DNA of 64,000 nt, taken from assembly GCF_000614125.1 (NCBI RefSeq), contig NZ_BAKJ01000020.1:1-64000 (forward strand), in the 5' to 3' direction. The notes beneath the pieces were generated by a model that saw only the letters and a program-made list of their open reading frames with translations, made no database searches and was not told the origin of the DNA. The stretch comes from Bacteroides rodentium JCM 16496 (GTDB taxonomy: Bacteria; Bacteroidota; Bacteroidia; Bacteroidales; Bacteroidaceae). The translations under genes were made by a program, and so were the position numbers. This document shows positions 9,190 through 19,827 of the stretch, piece after piece (the stretch's first letter is position 1; the number at the start of each line of letters is the position of its first letter).

Positions 9190-11993
9190 TCATAATCCGA
9201 CTGGTTTTTCACACCGACAATGTCTTGCTTCTTCACCTCGGTTGTTAATATGTGCTGCAACTGCTGTGAGGTCAGCGTCTCGGTGGGAGAGAACTCAGCC
9301 GACTTCATATAACTTAAAATGGCATTGCGCAGCTGACCTCCTTCCGGAGTGTGGCGAATTGCTTCGAGGTTGCTCATACAAACCAATACCTTACCGTTGT
9401 CTACGGCAAATTCGAATAGCAAGCCTAACTTGTGGTTCCGTTCCACATTGTCTACTACTTGGATAAGCGGCTTGTATTCGTGGCGTGTAGCGTTCAGAAT
9501 AAAGGGGCGGGCGTGGCGTACGATGCTCCACCATTGCCAGTTGCTATGGCACTCGGTGGGGAACTGCCGGAACAAGGGATGTGTCTCGTCCATCAGCAAG
9601 GAGAGGGTGCCCGGCGAAACTTCGCGGCCGGCGTTTTCCGAAATGCTTTTGAACATGGCATAGTTCCAGTAGTCAGGAGTAAAAAGTCCGCCTACACTCT
9701 GTTCTTCAATGGCTTTGTGGTCGGGTATAAGCAGTATCTTTCCTCCTTGGCCCAGTCTCTTTCGCGCCTCGTCGTCCAAGGATTGACAGATGAAGATGTC
9801 CGCTTCGCTTTCCGGTGCCCGGTCGGGGTATACCCATAAGTTATAATAGTTATGATAATTCCCGGTGGTCAGTGTCAGTCGCAGTTGGGCAGGTTTGTCT
9901 ATTTCGGTAAGGGCACTCTTCAACTCGCCCACCTGCATTACTTTTCCTTGCTCTACATGGGCGGGGACTTTGCCTTCGCGAATAAAAGTTACGCCGTCGC
10001 TCAAGCTTTCCAGACGCCAGCATAATGCATCAGACCATGGTTGCTCTTCGTAATTTGTTAGGGCGAGGCCTATGTTCAGCTCTTCTTTGTTGCTGTAACA
10101 GTAGGTGTCCATAAGCGCCAGCGGTACCACCGGGGCACAAAAGCCGCGGAATGTTTCGGGAGTGACAATGCCTTTGCTATCCATGAAAGCATCCAGAATG
10201 CCTACCAGTGCCGAGCCTTGTCCGGGAAAGTCTTGAAGGTCGAGCATCTGGAATCCGCCTAAACCGGCAGTGCGCAGACCATATTCAATATCGGCCTTGT
10301 AGCATTCGACGGCAAACCGACCGGTGGCCTGATGGAATGCGTCAATCTGGTTCTGCAGTCCATTTTCATTGAGCCGGTCACGGAATATCTCCAAGTTATA
10401 TGGATGCAATACGCCGGTGTATTTCTCCAACTCCTTGTAGTCGGGATAAATTTGGAACTGTCCGGTTTCGTGACTGATGACCGGTCGGGGAGATTTTGCT
10501 ATGGCAGCAGTATAATCCGCACGGGTATTGGGACGGGTGTTGTTCAAGATACCTCCCTTTTCGGCATCGACATAGGCAAACGAACTGCGTACGTGCGTTG
10601 TATAGCCTTCGCCTCCTCCTACCCGGCAGGTTGTCAGGTAATCTTCACCGTCTATGGCGCCTCCCCAACCCAGGAAGTTGTTGGAGCCGAACGAATACAG
10701 ATGGCGGTTGTCGTGCTTTCTGAATCCGTCCAGCCAATTGCGCATCAGGTCAACGTCGCCACCTAACTCGTTGCCCAGTCCCAACATGGTGAATGAGGGG
10801 TGATTGCCCATGTAGTCGAGGGTCATATAGGCTTCGTTCAGCAAGAAGTCATTCAGGCGATGGTTGTCCGGTGAAATGCTTCCCCATAAAGGCAACTCGG
10901 CCTGGAAATAGATACCTTCGATGTCGGCAGCGGCAAAAGCGGCGCGGGGCGGGGTGTAGGAATGGCAACGGTAGTAGTTGATGCCATAACTCTTGGCTGT
11001 TTGAAAAACTTTTCGCCAGGACTTTACATCCATTGGCGCATATCCGGTAAGCGGGAATACGCAAGCGTCGTGCTTGCCGCGCAAGAAGGTCTTGAATCCG
11101 TTTATGGTGAACTGAGTACCTTCGGTGGCAAAGTCGCGCATACCGAAATCTGTTATTATATTGTCTTTACCCTCGTTTGTGGCAAGGACCACGTTGAGTG
11201 CATAAAGTGTGGGGTGGAATTCACTCCATGTCTGCATTCGGTTGCCCATGTCGAGCACCAGTTCTATCTTATTTTCACCTTTGCTCAAGCCGACTTGTTT
11301 TTCCATGTCCGGCAACTGGTGTTCTTGTTGGGTGTTCCACGTCTTGGCAGAAAGGGTCACTACGCCCGATTGCTCCGAATCGCTGTATATGTTTACATGG
11401 ATGCGGGCCTTTTTCTCCTTTACAGATGGGTAGACTTGTACCTGCTTGAGATAGGTGTGTGGGGTCGCTTCGATGTAGAAATCGCCCAAAATGCCGTTCC
11501 AGTTGGTTTGTGTGCCGTCAGTCCAGGCATGCGAACCCTGTATTTCGGCTGGTACGGAGCTGGGGGAATTGTCAATGCGTATCTTAACATGATGGTTGCC
11601 GGGTGCCAAAGCCGGCAGGCTATAGCAGTGAGGTGCATAGATATGTCCTGACGTGCCTATACTGTCTCCATCTATCCAGAGAGTGCTGGGTTTTGTACGC
11701 TCCATGAAAAGTATCAGGCGTTTTCCTTCCATCTGTACGGGAATTTCAACATCTTTTTCATACTCTACGATGCCGGAGTAGGGATAAGTTCGTGTCAACT
11801 GGGAGGTTACATTGGTAGGATGCTTGCCGTCTCCCAACTTGTTTTCATCCGTCGTACCGGGCAATGTGCAGCTCCCTAATGAGCTGTTCCAACTTCCTGA
11901 TAAATCGATTCGTTCTCTTATTGTCTGGAATTCTTTTTTGTCTGTACATGATGCCAGACATGCCAATAAGCATAATACAATGAAATTTCTCAT
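9174..11993 (-). CDS. Glycoside hydrolase family 2 lipoprotein
   Basis: Surface or periplasmic lipoprotein of 939 residues; signal MRNFIVLCLLACLASC with the lipid Cys at 16. It has the GH2 order: N-terminal jelly-roll sugar-binding domain (about 30-195, with RTYPYSGIVEYEKDVEIP), an Ig-like domain, and a TIM barrel starting near 300 (FTINGFKTFLRGKHDACVFP). The acid/base pair Asn408-Glu409 is in LGLGNELGG and the nucleophile Glu509 in PVISHETGQ. A further domain of about 250 residues follows the barrel. GH2 members release beta-linked galactose, glucuronate, mannose or glucosamine; the sequence does not decide which. It stands alone, not beside susCD. A lone TATATTTG -7 box lies at 12043-12036. 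Confidence 0.85.
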   Translation of the reverse strand: MRNFIVLCLLACLASCTDKKEFQTIRERIDLSGSWNSSLGSCTLPGTTDENKLGDGKHPTNVTSQLTRTYPYSGIVEYEKDVEIPVQMEGKRLILFMERTKPSTLWIDGDSIGTSGHIYAPHCYSLPALAPGNHHVKIRIDNSPSSVPAEIQGSHAWTDGTQTNWNGILGDFYIEATPHTYLKQVQVYPSVKEKKARIHVNIYSDSEQSGVVTLSAKTWNTQQEHQLPDMEKQVGLSKGENKIELVLDMGNRMQTWSEFHPTLYALNVVLATNEGKDNIITDFGMRDFATEGTQFTINGFKTFLRGKHDACVFPLTGYAPMDVKSWRKVFQTAKSYGINYYRCHSYTPPRAAFAAADIEGIYFQAELPLWGSISPDNHRLNDFLLNEAYMTLDYMGNHPSFTMLGLGNELGGDVDLMRNWLDGFRKHDNRHLYSFGSNNFLGWGGAIDGEDYLTTCRVGGGEGYTTHVRSSFAYVDAEKGGILNNTRPNTRADYTAAIAKSPRPVISHETGQFQIYPDYKELEKYTGVLHPYNLEIFRDRLNENGLQNQIDAFHQATGRFAVECYKADIEYGLRTAGLGGFQMLDLQDFPGQGSALVGILDAFMDSKGIVTPETFRGFCAPVVPLALMDTYCYSNKEELNIGLALTNYEEQPWSDALCWRLESLSDGVTFIREGKVPAHVEQGKVMQVGELKSALTEIDKPAQLRLTLTTGNYHNYYNLWVYPDRAPESEADIFICQSLDDEARKRLGQGGKILLIPDHKAIEEQSVGGLFTPDYWNYAMFKSISENAGREVSPGTLSLLMDETHPLFRQFPTECHSNWQWWSIVRHARPFILNATRHEYKPLIQVVDNVERNHKLGLLFEFAVDNGKVLVCMSNLEAIRHTPEGGQLRNAILSYMKSAEFSPTETLTSQQLQHILTTEVKKQDIVGVKNQSDYDVQPE

Positions 11994-12178
11994 AAACTAC
12001 CTGTTTTTCATGGCCGGTGATTGATTGACCGGTTGCAAATATAGGGCATTGCTCCCGTCTCTCTGTATACAAAATGTTTCCAATTATGTGACGGGATGTT
12101 TTTTTATTGTTGTCTTCATGCTTGATATTAGTGTTGTTGAGTGTTCGTCATTATAACCAATCTTTTCACCAGACGTCG

Positions 12179-12476
12179 TTACTCTATTGATTTTTCCGTG
12201 TGCTGCAACCGGTAAAAGTTTTTCTGTCTTTCAATCTCGTACCGCAGTTCCTCTTCGGTGGACATATAAAGCATGTATTTTGATGAACTCCAGCTTATCT
12301 TGCTCAAACGAGCGGGTAAGGGATTTCATTTCCGTTTCCACCTTGTCCTTGTCGTGCGAAAGCAATAGGCGTTCGTAATACTGTGAATCCTTCAGATACC
12401 AAGCACGGGTTTCCGGGTTGGTAACTGTCAAAAGACCCTTATAATGAGACCATGACAAGAGGTTGTCAAAATTCAC
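12179..12476 (-). pseudogene. Relic of a YhcG/DUF1016-type PDDEXK nuclease gene
   Basis: Three disconnected pieces of a YhcG-like protein can be read: an N-terminal piece (LLSWSHYKGLLTVTNPETRA), a middle piece (QYYERLLLSHDKDKVETEMK to DKLEFIK) and, in another frame, a C-terminal piece (YMSTEEELRYEIERQKNFY) ending in a stop at 12179. By memory of the family, a short stretch is missing between the first two pieces and the whole nuclease core of about 120 residues between the last two. The upstream end of the relic stops at the hairpin repeat that begins at 12470. Such proteins act in phage defence or DNA repair contexts; this copy cannot. Confidence 0.6.
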
Positions 12477-12567
12477 CCCAGATTACACCGATTTGCACAG
12501 ATAAGAATTCTTGATTATCAGTAGATTAATCCCATTCTGTGTTAATCCGTGTAATCTGGGGTGAATT
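12470..12567. repeat. Long inverted repeat (32-nt arms)
   Basis: Left arm 12470-12501 (begins AATTCACCCCAGATTACAC) and right arm 12536-12567 are inverted copies with about three mismatches and a 34-nt loop. The left arm abuts the YhcG relic. It has the same build as the two hairpin elements at 19937 and 31807 but a different sequence. Confidence 0.85.
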
Positions 12568-12792
12568 CTGACACATCCTCTTTTTGTATCTACAATAACT
12601 GTTGCTGTTTACGGCGCATTTCCCTAAACATATTATTTATGCGAATCAGCAGTTGACGGTCCGTTAGGAACATGAGTGTTTGCGGAGCCGTACTATATTC
12701 CGCATTGTTGGATACTAATAAAAAAGATGCCGGCATTATATAAAAAAAGTTCCGGGAATTAATACTAAAATGTTTCGAAGTATAGAGAAAGT
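12568..12792. other. Gene-free spacer
   Basis: No convincing coding frame, RNA or promoter pair seen. AT-rich, lying between the long inverted repeat and the palindromic unit array. Confidence 0.5.
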
Positions 12793-12878
12793 TCTATCCC
12801 AAGGCTTGGGATAGAAAAACCAAACCTTGGGACAGACAGACCAAGTCTTGGGATACATATCCGCAAGCTAGGGATAAC
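12793..12878. repeat. Array of four CCAAG/CTTGGGATA palindromic units
   Basis: Four units of about 21 nt. The first (12793-12815) is a perfect palindrome with 11-nt arms, TCTATCCCAAG and CTTGGGATAGA. The next three keep the core (ACCTTGGGACA, GTCTTGGGATA, GCTAGGGATA) and decay progressively. It lies about 35 bp beyond the stop of the 12913-13371 gene. Confidence 0.75.
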
Positions 12879-12912
12879 ATGACTCATGCAGCACTGACAG
12901 CCAGCTTTGTTC

Positions 12913-13371
12913 CTACTCCTGCTTCATAGTCGCAGTATCACGTTTGAAGCGATAGGTGGTGCCATTGGGGAGATAGCTCCATGTTGATTCGGTAAATTCC
13001 AAAACAGCGATATTCCCATCAAGCGAAATTTTACCTTGTATGGGGTTACCTGCCGCATCCGTGGCGGTGAATGTCAATTCGCCATCCGTGAATCTGCCGA
13101 TTCCGTCATCAATATCAGTCAACCTGAACAAGCCGATTTCTACACTCGGTCTTGAATTAGTGCTTTTGTCGATTTTAAGCGTTGAACCATCGTGGGGATC
13201 AGTGTATTCGCCGATGAAATCTTCATCTGTAGGACTAGCCGTTATGGCTACTGGCTGAACTACACCTCTGGAAACGGAATCATCGGCATTATTTGATTTG
13301 TTATGGCTACATGATACAGCAGAAGCGAACCATAGTACCATAATGCCTGACGATATAATTCCATGTTTCAT
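12913..13371 (-). CDS. Small lipoprotein of unknown function
   Basis: Exported protein of 152 residues with a lipoprotein signal (GIMVLWFASAVSCSHN, Cys at 21). The mature part contains FIGEYTDPHDGSTLKID, then GELTFTATDAAGNPIQGKIS, suggesting a small beta-sandwich or lipocalin-like fold. I do not recognise the family. It lies 8 bp downstream of the DJ-1/PfpI gene on the same strand, so the two are probably one transcript. Confidence 0.7.
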   Translation of the reverse strand: MKHGIISSGIMVLWFASAVSCSHNKSNNADDSVSRGVVQPVAITASPTDEDFIGEYTDPHDGSTLKIDKSTNSRPSVEIGLFRLTDIDDGIGRFTDGELTFTATDAAGNPIQGKISLDGNIAVLEFTESTWSYLPNGTTYRFKRDTATMKQE

Positions 13372-13379
13372 AATATCCT

Positions 13380-13985
13380 CTATTTGAATAATTCGCAGAA
13401 ACCCTGCTTGTTGAACTGATAGTACATCCCTATGCGTTCCGGCGTATCGTTTTCAAGGAGTGTCAGCAGTTCTTTGGCAAATTCAAGTGTTGCGGAGCCG
13501 TTGGCGGTCACTATGTTTTTATCCGAGACAGCCTGCACATGGACATATCCCGCAGCATTGGTGTAATTCTCTCCACCCCACAGCTTCAACTGGTCAAGGC
13601 CGTTTCCTGTGTGCTTTATATTATTGAGGAAACCTAGCCTTGCCATGAACGAAGAGGCATTGCAGATTGCTCCGACCACTTTCCCATTCTCAATGGCGTG
13701 GCGAACAATCGGCACAACTTTGTCGGCAACAGGTGTAGTCCATCCGAAGCCGCCAATCAACACCAATGCGGCATAGTCGTCCGGTATCGTGTCAAGCGAA
13801 TAGTCCGGCAACGTGCGGAAGCCACCTATTGATTTTACAGGCTCCATGGTCGGAGCTACAATTTTGTTGACGTATTTCGGATTTTCTTTCAGCGCAAATT
13901 CGTCGGATGCGATAGCCTGCGAAAGATAGACGGCTTCGTGCGCTGCATAATCCGGTAAAAGGATGTATAGAATTTCGTTGTTCAT
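13380..13985 (-). CDS. DJ-1/PfpI family protein (class I glutamine amidotransferase-like)
   Basis: Cytosolic protein of 201 residues with the flavodoxin-like DJ-1/PfpI fold: YILLPDYAAHEAVYLSQ at the start, the nucleophile elbow VVGAICNASSFMARLG with the conserved Cys, and a Glu early on (HEAVYL). Members act as glyoxalase/deglycase-like enzymes, chaperones or proteases; this longer form with WGGENYTNAAGYVH is close to the YdeA-type proteins. A TACTTTTG -7 box sits at 14020-14013 with no clear -33. It heads a two-gene unit with the lipoprotein downstream. Confidence 0.8.
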   Translation of the reverse strand: MNNEILYILLPDYAAHEAVYLSQAIASDEFALKENPKYVNKIVAPTMEPVKSIGGFRTLPDYSLDTIPDDYAALVLIGGFGWTTPVADKVVPIVRHAIENGKVVGAICNASSFMARLGFLNNIKHTGNGLDQLKLWGGENYTNAAGYVHVQAVSDKNIVTANGSATLEFAKELLTLLENDTPERIGMYYQFNKQGFCELFK

Positions 13986-14109
13986 ATTCTTCTATTCAAA
14001 TTAAATTGTATGCAAAAGTACATAAAAAATCAGGGGGGGATAATCGTATCTGATTTTTTTAAGCAAGTTTTATGCTTTACATCCTCGTCCTTCTGTCTTT
14101 TTGCCAAAG

Positions 14110-14164
14110 CATCCTTCACTGTAAACAGCTGTCAGCCAAACGGCTCTTACAAAGGTGAAGGATG
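14110..14164. repeat. 10-bp inverted repeat with inner palindrome
   Basis: CATCCTTCAC (14110-14119) and GTGAAGGATG (14155-14164) are perfect inverted copies enclosing 35 nt that contain ACAGCTGT. The outer-repeat-plus-inner-palindrome plan resembles the larger arrays at 36573 and 43208. Confidence 0.6.
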
Positions 14165-14288
14165 TGAAGGAAGAAAAAGACCAAAAAGAGACTTGGGAAA
14201 GGCTCATAAAAGACATCTTTAGGGCCTGTTTATAGTAGAACAGAAATGATTTGCGAAAAGAAAAGCGGATAGAGCGGGTATCTTAATT

Positions 14289-14322
14289 CCCCTCCTCCGG
14301 GGAGGAGGGGTGCCCAACGGGC
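14289..14322. repeat. GC-rich palindrome pair
   Basis: CCCCTCCTCCGGGGAGGAGGGG (14289-14310) can fold on itself, followed at once by GCCCAACGGGC (14312-14322). It is followed by more G-rich text. No T-run follows on either strand, so it is not an obvious terminator. Confidence 0.6.
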
Positions 14323-14834
14323 GGGGTGGTAGGGAGCATAAGGTAATGAAAAATAGTACAGACGGAGCAGATAGGGGGGGAATAGGATGCAGGCAGGGAG
14401 AAATTGCCCTGGCCATGCTGTTTCAGGGGCAGCAACCGCACTTTGACAAAGTCCGGTGTTTGAGTCGTCAGACACTGGTGTCCAAGCTGACAGGTACCGG
14501 ATTCATAGCCTATGCATACAAAAGCCAAGCGCTGCTTGTCACACAATATTATAACATCATGAAAGCGTTCATGTGCTTTTGACATCCTCTTTGCATGAAC
14601 CCGCACGACTGCGACGCGGCAGATTCGTCGCCTTTGTGAGGAAAATGTGTTAGTGGACAAAGTATTGAGGTACGCTTGCATGATGCAATTTTCTGCAAAT
14701 GAGTGTATTACGGTGGCTTGGGCAAGCGCGTGAGTAAAACATGCGATAACATACAGTGGTAGATGAGGAATACCTGCAATTGGCAGACGAGAAATTAAAG
14801 AATGAAAACAACGCGGCAGAAGGATAGTTTTTAT
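14323..14834. other. Gene-poor spacer before ftsK
   Basis: No complete gene is seen. Contains the repeat cluster at 14405-14505. Short, mutually out-of-frame stretches (for example EEYLQLADEKLKNENNAAEG ending at 14827) look like decayed coding sequence, but I cannot assign a parent family. Confidence 0.4.
14405..14505. repeat. Palindromic unit cluster related to the 36573 array
   Basis: An outer pair (TTGCCCTG and CAGGGGCAG) is followed by CTTTGACAAAG, then GTCCGGTGTTTGAGTCGTC, AGACACTGGTGTCC and AGCTGACAGGTACCGG. The word GACAAAGTCCGGT is shared exactly with the array at 36573-36666, 22 kb away, showing that the units are related between loci. Confidence 0.6.
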
Positions 14835-14872
14835 TATTTTTGCAATCAATTCTCAATAGTTATCTAAAAAAT

Positions 14873-17376
14873 ATGGCAAAGAAAAATTCAACAGCTAAAG
14901 ATACGGAGTTGTCACTCTCGTTTTTCGGGAAAGTGGCTACGTTATTCAGAAGTGAAACGGTTCATTTCGTTATCGGTTTGGTATTGGTAATCTTTTCGGT
15001 TTATTTGTTGCTCGCCTTTTCGTCGTTCTTTTTCACGGGAGCGGCAGACCAGAGCATCATTGACGGAGGCAGTGCGCAGGAGCTGATTTCCACTAACAAT
15101 GGGGTGAAGAACTATGCCGGTAGCCGCGGTGCGCAGTTGGCCAGCTATCTGATAAATGATTGTTTCGGCGTATCGTCTTTCTTGATTCTCGTGTTCCTGG
15201 CTGTGGCGGGATTGAAGCTGATGCGGGTGCGTGTGGTGCGCTTGTGGAAGTGGTTCATCGGCTGTTCGTTAATGCTGGTGTGGTTCTCGGTATTTTTCGG
15301 TTTTGCGTTTGTAGACCAGTACAAGGACTCTTTCCTCTATCTGGGTGGTATGCACGGATACAATGTCAGCAACTGGCTTGTATCTCAAGTCGGTGTGCCG
15401 GGAGTCTGGCTGATATTGCTGGTGACGGCTATCTGTTTCCTCATCTATCTGAGTGCGCGGACTGTCATCTGGTTGCGCAGATTGTTCAGTCTCAGCTTCT
15501 TGAAGCGTAAGGAGAAGGTGGAAAGCGCGCAGGGTGAAACGCCGGAAGAGTTCAAGACCTCTTGGGGTGCAAAGGAAAAGGCGGCTGCTCCGACACCGGA
15601 AGCTGCGGAGCCGGAAAAGGTTATTGAAAAGGAGGAGGAGATTGCCACAGAGGAAGAAGAGCCCGAATCGCTGAATGAAATCACCTTGACTTGGGTGGAA
15701 GTGATGGAAAGGTAAAGCCAGCCAAGTCTGCGGATGAGGACGTTACCATGACTTTTGAGACTCCTGCATCGGAGCCGGTGCCCCCTTTTCGGGAACAGCC
15801 GGTAGAGAAGGAGCCGGCATTCCAGGTTGAGAAGGCAGAGGAGGAGGAGTATGTGGGAACGGAGAAGGAACCGTACAACCCCCGTCTGGATTTGGAAAAC
15901 TATCATTACCCCACAATAGACTTGATGAAGCATTACGATGACAATGGTCCGACCATTGACATGGTAGAGCAGAACGCGAACAAGGATAAGATTATCAATA
16001 CTCTGCGTAGTTTCGGCATAGAAATCAGTACCATTAAGGCGACGGTAGGTCCTACGGTGACGCTGTATGAGATCACTCCCGAGCAGGGCGTCCGCATTTC
16101 GAAGATACGCGGTCTGGAAGATGATATTGCCCTCAGCCTTTCGGCGCTCGGCATCCGTATCATCGCTCCCATTCCGGGAAAGGGTACGATTGGTATCGAA
16201 GTGCCCAACTCCAATCCGAAGATTGTATCCGGTCAGAGCATTATCGGCAGCAAGAAGTTCCAGGAGTCTACTTACGACTTGCCCATCGCACTGGGTAAGA
16301 CGATTACGAATGAAGTGTTTATGGTGGATTTGTGCAAGATGCCGCACGTGCTCGTTGCCGGTGCTACCGGTCAGGGTAAGTCCGTGGGGTTGAATGCCAT
16401 CATCACCTCTTTATTATATAAGAAGCATCCGGCGGAGCTGAAATTTGTGCTGGTAGACCCCAAGAAGGTGGAATTCAGCATTTACTCCGTGATTGAGCAT
16501 CACTTCCTCGCAAAATTGCCCGACGGGGAAGACGCCATCATTACGGACGTCACGAAGGTGGTGCAGACCCTGAACTCCATCTGTGTGGAGATGGATACCC
16601 GCTATGACTTGCTGAAAGCTGCCCATGTGCGCAATATCAAGGAGTATAACGAGAAGTTCATCAACCGTCGTCTGAATCCGGAAAAGGGGCATAAGTTCAT
16701 GCCTTACATCGTAGTCGTTATCGACGAGTTCGGTGACTTGATTATGACAGCCGGCAAAGATGTGGAACTGCCCATCGCCCGTATCGCCCAGTTGGCGCGT
16801 GCCGTGGGTATACATATGATTATCGCTACACAGCGACCGACAACAAACATCATTACGGGTACGATTAAAGCCAACTTCCCGGCGCGTATCGCTTTCCGTG
16901 TATCGGCCATGGTCGATTCGCGTACCATCCTCGACCGTCCGGGAGCCAACCAGCTGATAGGTCGCGGTGATATGTTATTCCTGCAGGGAGCTGACCCGGT
17001 GCGTGTGCAGTGTGCCTTTATCGATACGCCCGAAGTGGCAGAGATTACGAAGTTTATCGCCCGCCAGCAGAGTTACCCCACTGCTTTCTATCTGCCCGAA
17101 TATGTGGATGAAAATGCAGGAGGTGATTTGGGGGATGTGGATATGGGACGTCTCGATCCTTTGTTCGAGGATGCAGCCCGTCTCGTTGTTATTCACCAGC
17201 AGGGTTCCACGTCGCTCATTCAGCGTAAGTTTTCCATCGGTTACAATCGTGCCGGTCGCATCATGGACCAGTTGGAGAAAGCGGGAGTTGTGGGACCGGC
17301 GCAAGGCAGCAAGCCGCGTGAGGTGTTCTGCGTAGATGAGAACGACCTGGAAATGCGGTTAAACAATTTGCAATAA
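14873..17376 (+). CDS. ftsK: DNA translocase FtsK (frame break near 15694)
   Basis: Septal DNA pump for chromosome dimer resolution and segregation, about 834 residues after repair. Start ATG 14873 (MAKKNSTAKDTELSLSFFG). Four hydrophobic helices fall between about residues 30 and 215, then an acidic Glu/Pro-rich linker, then the motor: Walker A (VAGATGQGKSVGLN), Walker B (VVVIDEFGDLI) and a C-terminal gamma winged helix (STSLIQRKFSIGYNRAGRIM). The frame breaks in the linker near 15694, where TGGGTGG should probably be TGGGGTGG. FtsK is essential or nearly so, which favours a sequence error. A TATTTTTG -7 box lies at 14835-14842. Confidence 0.9.
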
Positions 17377-17393
17377 GGAATGGTTATTTATAG

Positions 17394-18050
<657 letters not shown>

Positions 18051-18087
18051 ATAGTAAATTGTAAATAGTCAAATAGTAAATAATATA

Positions 18088-19038
18088 ATGATGGAAACAG
18101 AAAAAGTAAAATGTCTGATTATCGGTTCGGGGCCTGCCGGCTATACTGCCGCTATTTATGCAGGCCGTGCCAATCTTTCACCGGTACTTTATGCAGGATT
18201 GCAGCCCGGTGGCCAGTTGACAACCACTACTGATGTGGAGAACTTCCCCGGTTATCCCCAAGGTATCGGAGGTCCGGAATTAATGGAAGACCTGCGGAAG
18301 CAAGCCGAACGTTTTGGTGTAGATTTGCGTTATGGAGTTGCTACCGCAGCCAATCTTGCTGAAGCACCTTACAAGATTACGATTGATGACGAAAAGGTGA
18401 TTGAGGCTGAAACGCTGATTATTGCTACGGGTGCCGCTGCGAAGTATCTGGGGCTGGAGGATGAAAAGAAATATGCGGGAATGGGTGTCAGCGCTTGTGC
18501 CACTTGTGATGGTTTCTTCTACCGCAAGAAAACGGTAGCTGTTGTAGGGGGTGGAGATACTGCCTGCGAGGAAGCCGTTTACCTTGCCGGACTGGCTGCC
18601 AAGGTTTATCTGATTGTCCGCAAACCTTATCTTCGTGCTTCCAAGATTATGCAGGAGCGTGTGATGAAGCATGACAAGATTGAAGTACTGTTCGAACATA
18701 ATGCCGTAGGCTTGTTTGGAGAGAACGGTGTGGAAGGTGTACATTTGGTACAGCGTATGGGTGAACCTGATGAGAAACGCTATGATGTGGCTATTGACGG
18801 TTTCTTCTTGGCTATCGGCCATAAACCCAACTCAGATATTTTCAAACCTTATGTAGATACGGACGAAATAGGTTATATCGTCACCGAGCCGGGAACACCG
18901 CGTACGAAAGTGCCGGGCGTATTCGCCGCCGGAGACGTTGCTGATCCTCACTATCGTCAAGCCATCACCGCTGCCGGAACCGGTTGCCAGGCAGCCATTG
19001 AAGCGGAAAGATACTTGTCTGCAAAGGGATTGATTTAG
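18088..19038 (+). CDS. trxB: Thioredoxin-disulfide reductase TrxB
   Basis: NADPH-dependent flavoenzyme that reduces thioredoxin, 316 residues, normal length. FAD-binding GSGPAGYTAA (about 13-22), redox pair CATC at 137-140, NADPH-binding VVGGGDTACEEA, and the C-terminal FAD motif GVFAAGDVADPHYRQ are all present. The frame is intact. A hairpin terminator shared with the convergent Crp/Fnr gene follows at 19053-19121. Confidence 0.95.
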   Translation: MMETEKVKCLIIGSGPAGYTAAIYAGRANLSPVLYAGLQPGGQLTTTTDVENFPGYPQGIGGPELMEDLRKQAERFGVDLRYGVATAANLAEAPYKITIDDEKVIEAETLIIATGAAAKYLGLEDEKKYAGMGVSACATCDGFFYRKKTVAVVGGGDTACEEAVYLAGLAAKVYLIVRKPYLRASKIMQERVMKHDKIEVLFEHNAVGLFGENGVEGVHLVQRMGEPDEKRYDVAIDGFFLAIGHKPNSDIFKPYVDTDEIGYIVTEPGTPRTKVPGVFAAGDVADPHYRQAITAAGTGCQAAIEAERYLSAKGLI

Positions 19039-19052
19039 GGATTAGGGGTTTT

Positions 19053-19121
19053 AAGGATTAGGGATTAGTTTGTGACAGTATTATACATATAACAAGAGGT
19101 ATAAGCTCATCCCTAATCCTT
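19053..19121. terminator. Bidirectional hairpin between trxB and the Crp/Fnr gene
   Basis: AAGGATTAGGGAT (19053-19065) and ATCCCTAATCCTT (19109-19121) are perfect 13-nt inverted copies with a 43-nt loop, in the gap between two convergent genes. The right arm lies 5 bp from the Crp/Fnr stop. Neither side has a strong T-run. Confidence 0.55.
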
Positions 19122-19126
19122 TATCT

Positions 19127-19827
19127 TCATCCTATCTTGCTGATTTTCTTCAGTTTTTCTTCGTCTATGATTTTGATTTTACGCCCGTCGATGGTGATTA
19201 ACCGTTCAGTGGCAAACTGTGACAGCGTACGTATGGCGTTGGAAGTGGTCATGTTTGACAAATTGGCCAGGTCTTCACGCGAGAGATAGATACTCAAGGT
19301 GGAGCCGTCTTCCTCCAAACCATAACTTTCTTTGAGGAATAGCAGGGATTCTGCAAGTCTTCCGCGGATATGTTTCTGCGTCAGGTTTACGGTACGTTCA
19401 TCGGCAATGCCCAAGTCAACGGACAATTGCTTGATGAAGAACATGGCAAGGTCGTTGTTTTGTGTGAGCAGGGTCATCAAGCAGTCATGGGGATTTGGCA
19501 AACAAGAGACGGCTCAAATGCAGATGCTGCCGTGACATAGTCTGTTTTTGCAAAGTAAGGGCGGTAACCGAAATATTCGACAGGTTTAATCATACGGATA
19601 ATCTGGCTTCTGCCACCGACTCCGTCTTTATAGATTTTTACCTTTCCACTCAGCAGACACATCAAGTGCGTAGGTGTCTCGCCTTCGCAATGGATGACTT
19701 CGTTTTTTTTGTAGTTCTGGAGTGTGAAGTGGTTGGCGAGGAATTCCCGTTGTTCGTCATTCAGGGGAGACCATATATCTGCAATCAACTCCGGAACATT
19801 AATATCAGATAAGTTTACTTTTACCAT
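19127..19827 (-). CDS. Crp/Fnr family transcription regulator (frame break near 19482)
   Basis: About 233 residues after repair. The N-terminal cyclic-nucleotide-binding-type barrel (YKKNEVIHCEGETPTHLMCL) and C-terminal winged helix (YLSREDLANLSNMTTSNAIR) sit in two frames; one base missing near 19482 joins QIPMTA to LMTLLTQNNDLAMFF. No N-terminal Fe-S cysteine cluster is present, so it is not an oxygen sensor of Fnr type; the ligand is unknown. The -7 box TACATTTG is at 19863-19856. It is downstream of, and same strand as, glnN, separated by a large hairpin. Confidence 0.8.

Noticed and set aside
14283..14849. 188-codon minus-strand frame before ftsK
   Set aside because: It runs through palindromic repeats and the ftsK promoter area; the translation has no coherent protein pattern.
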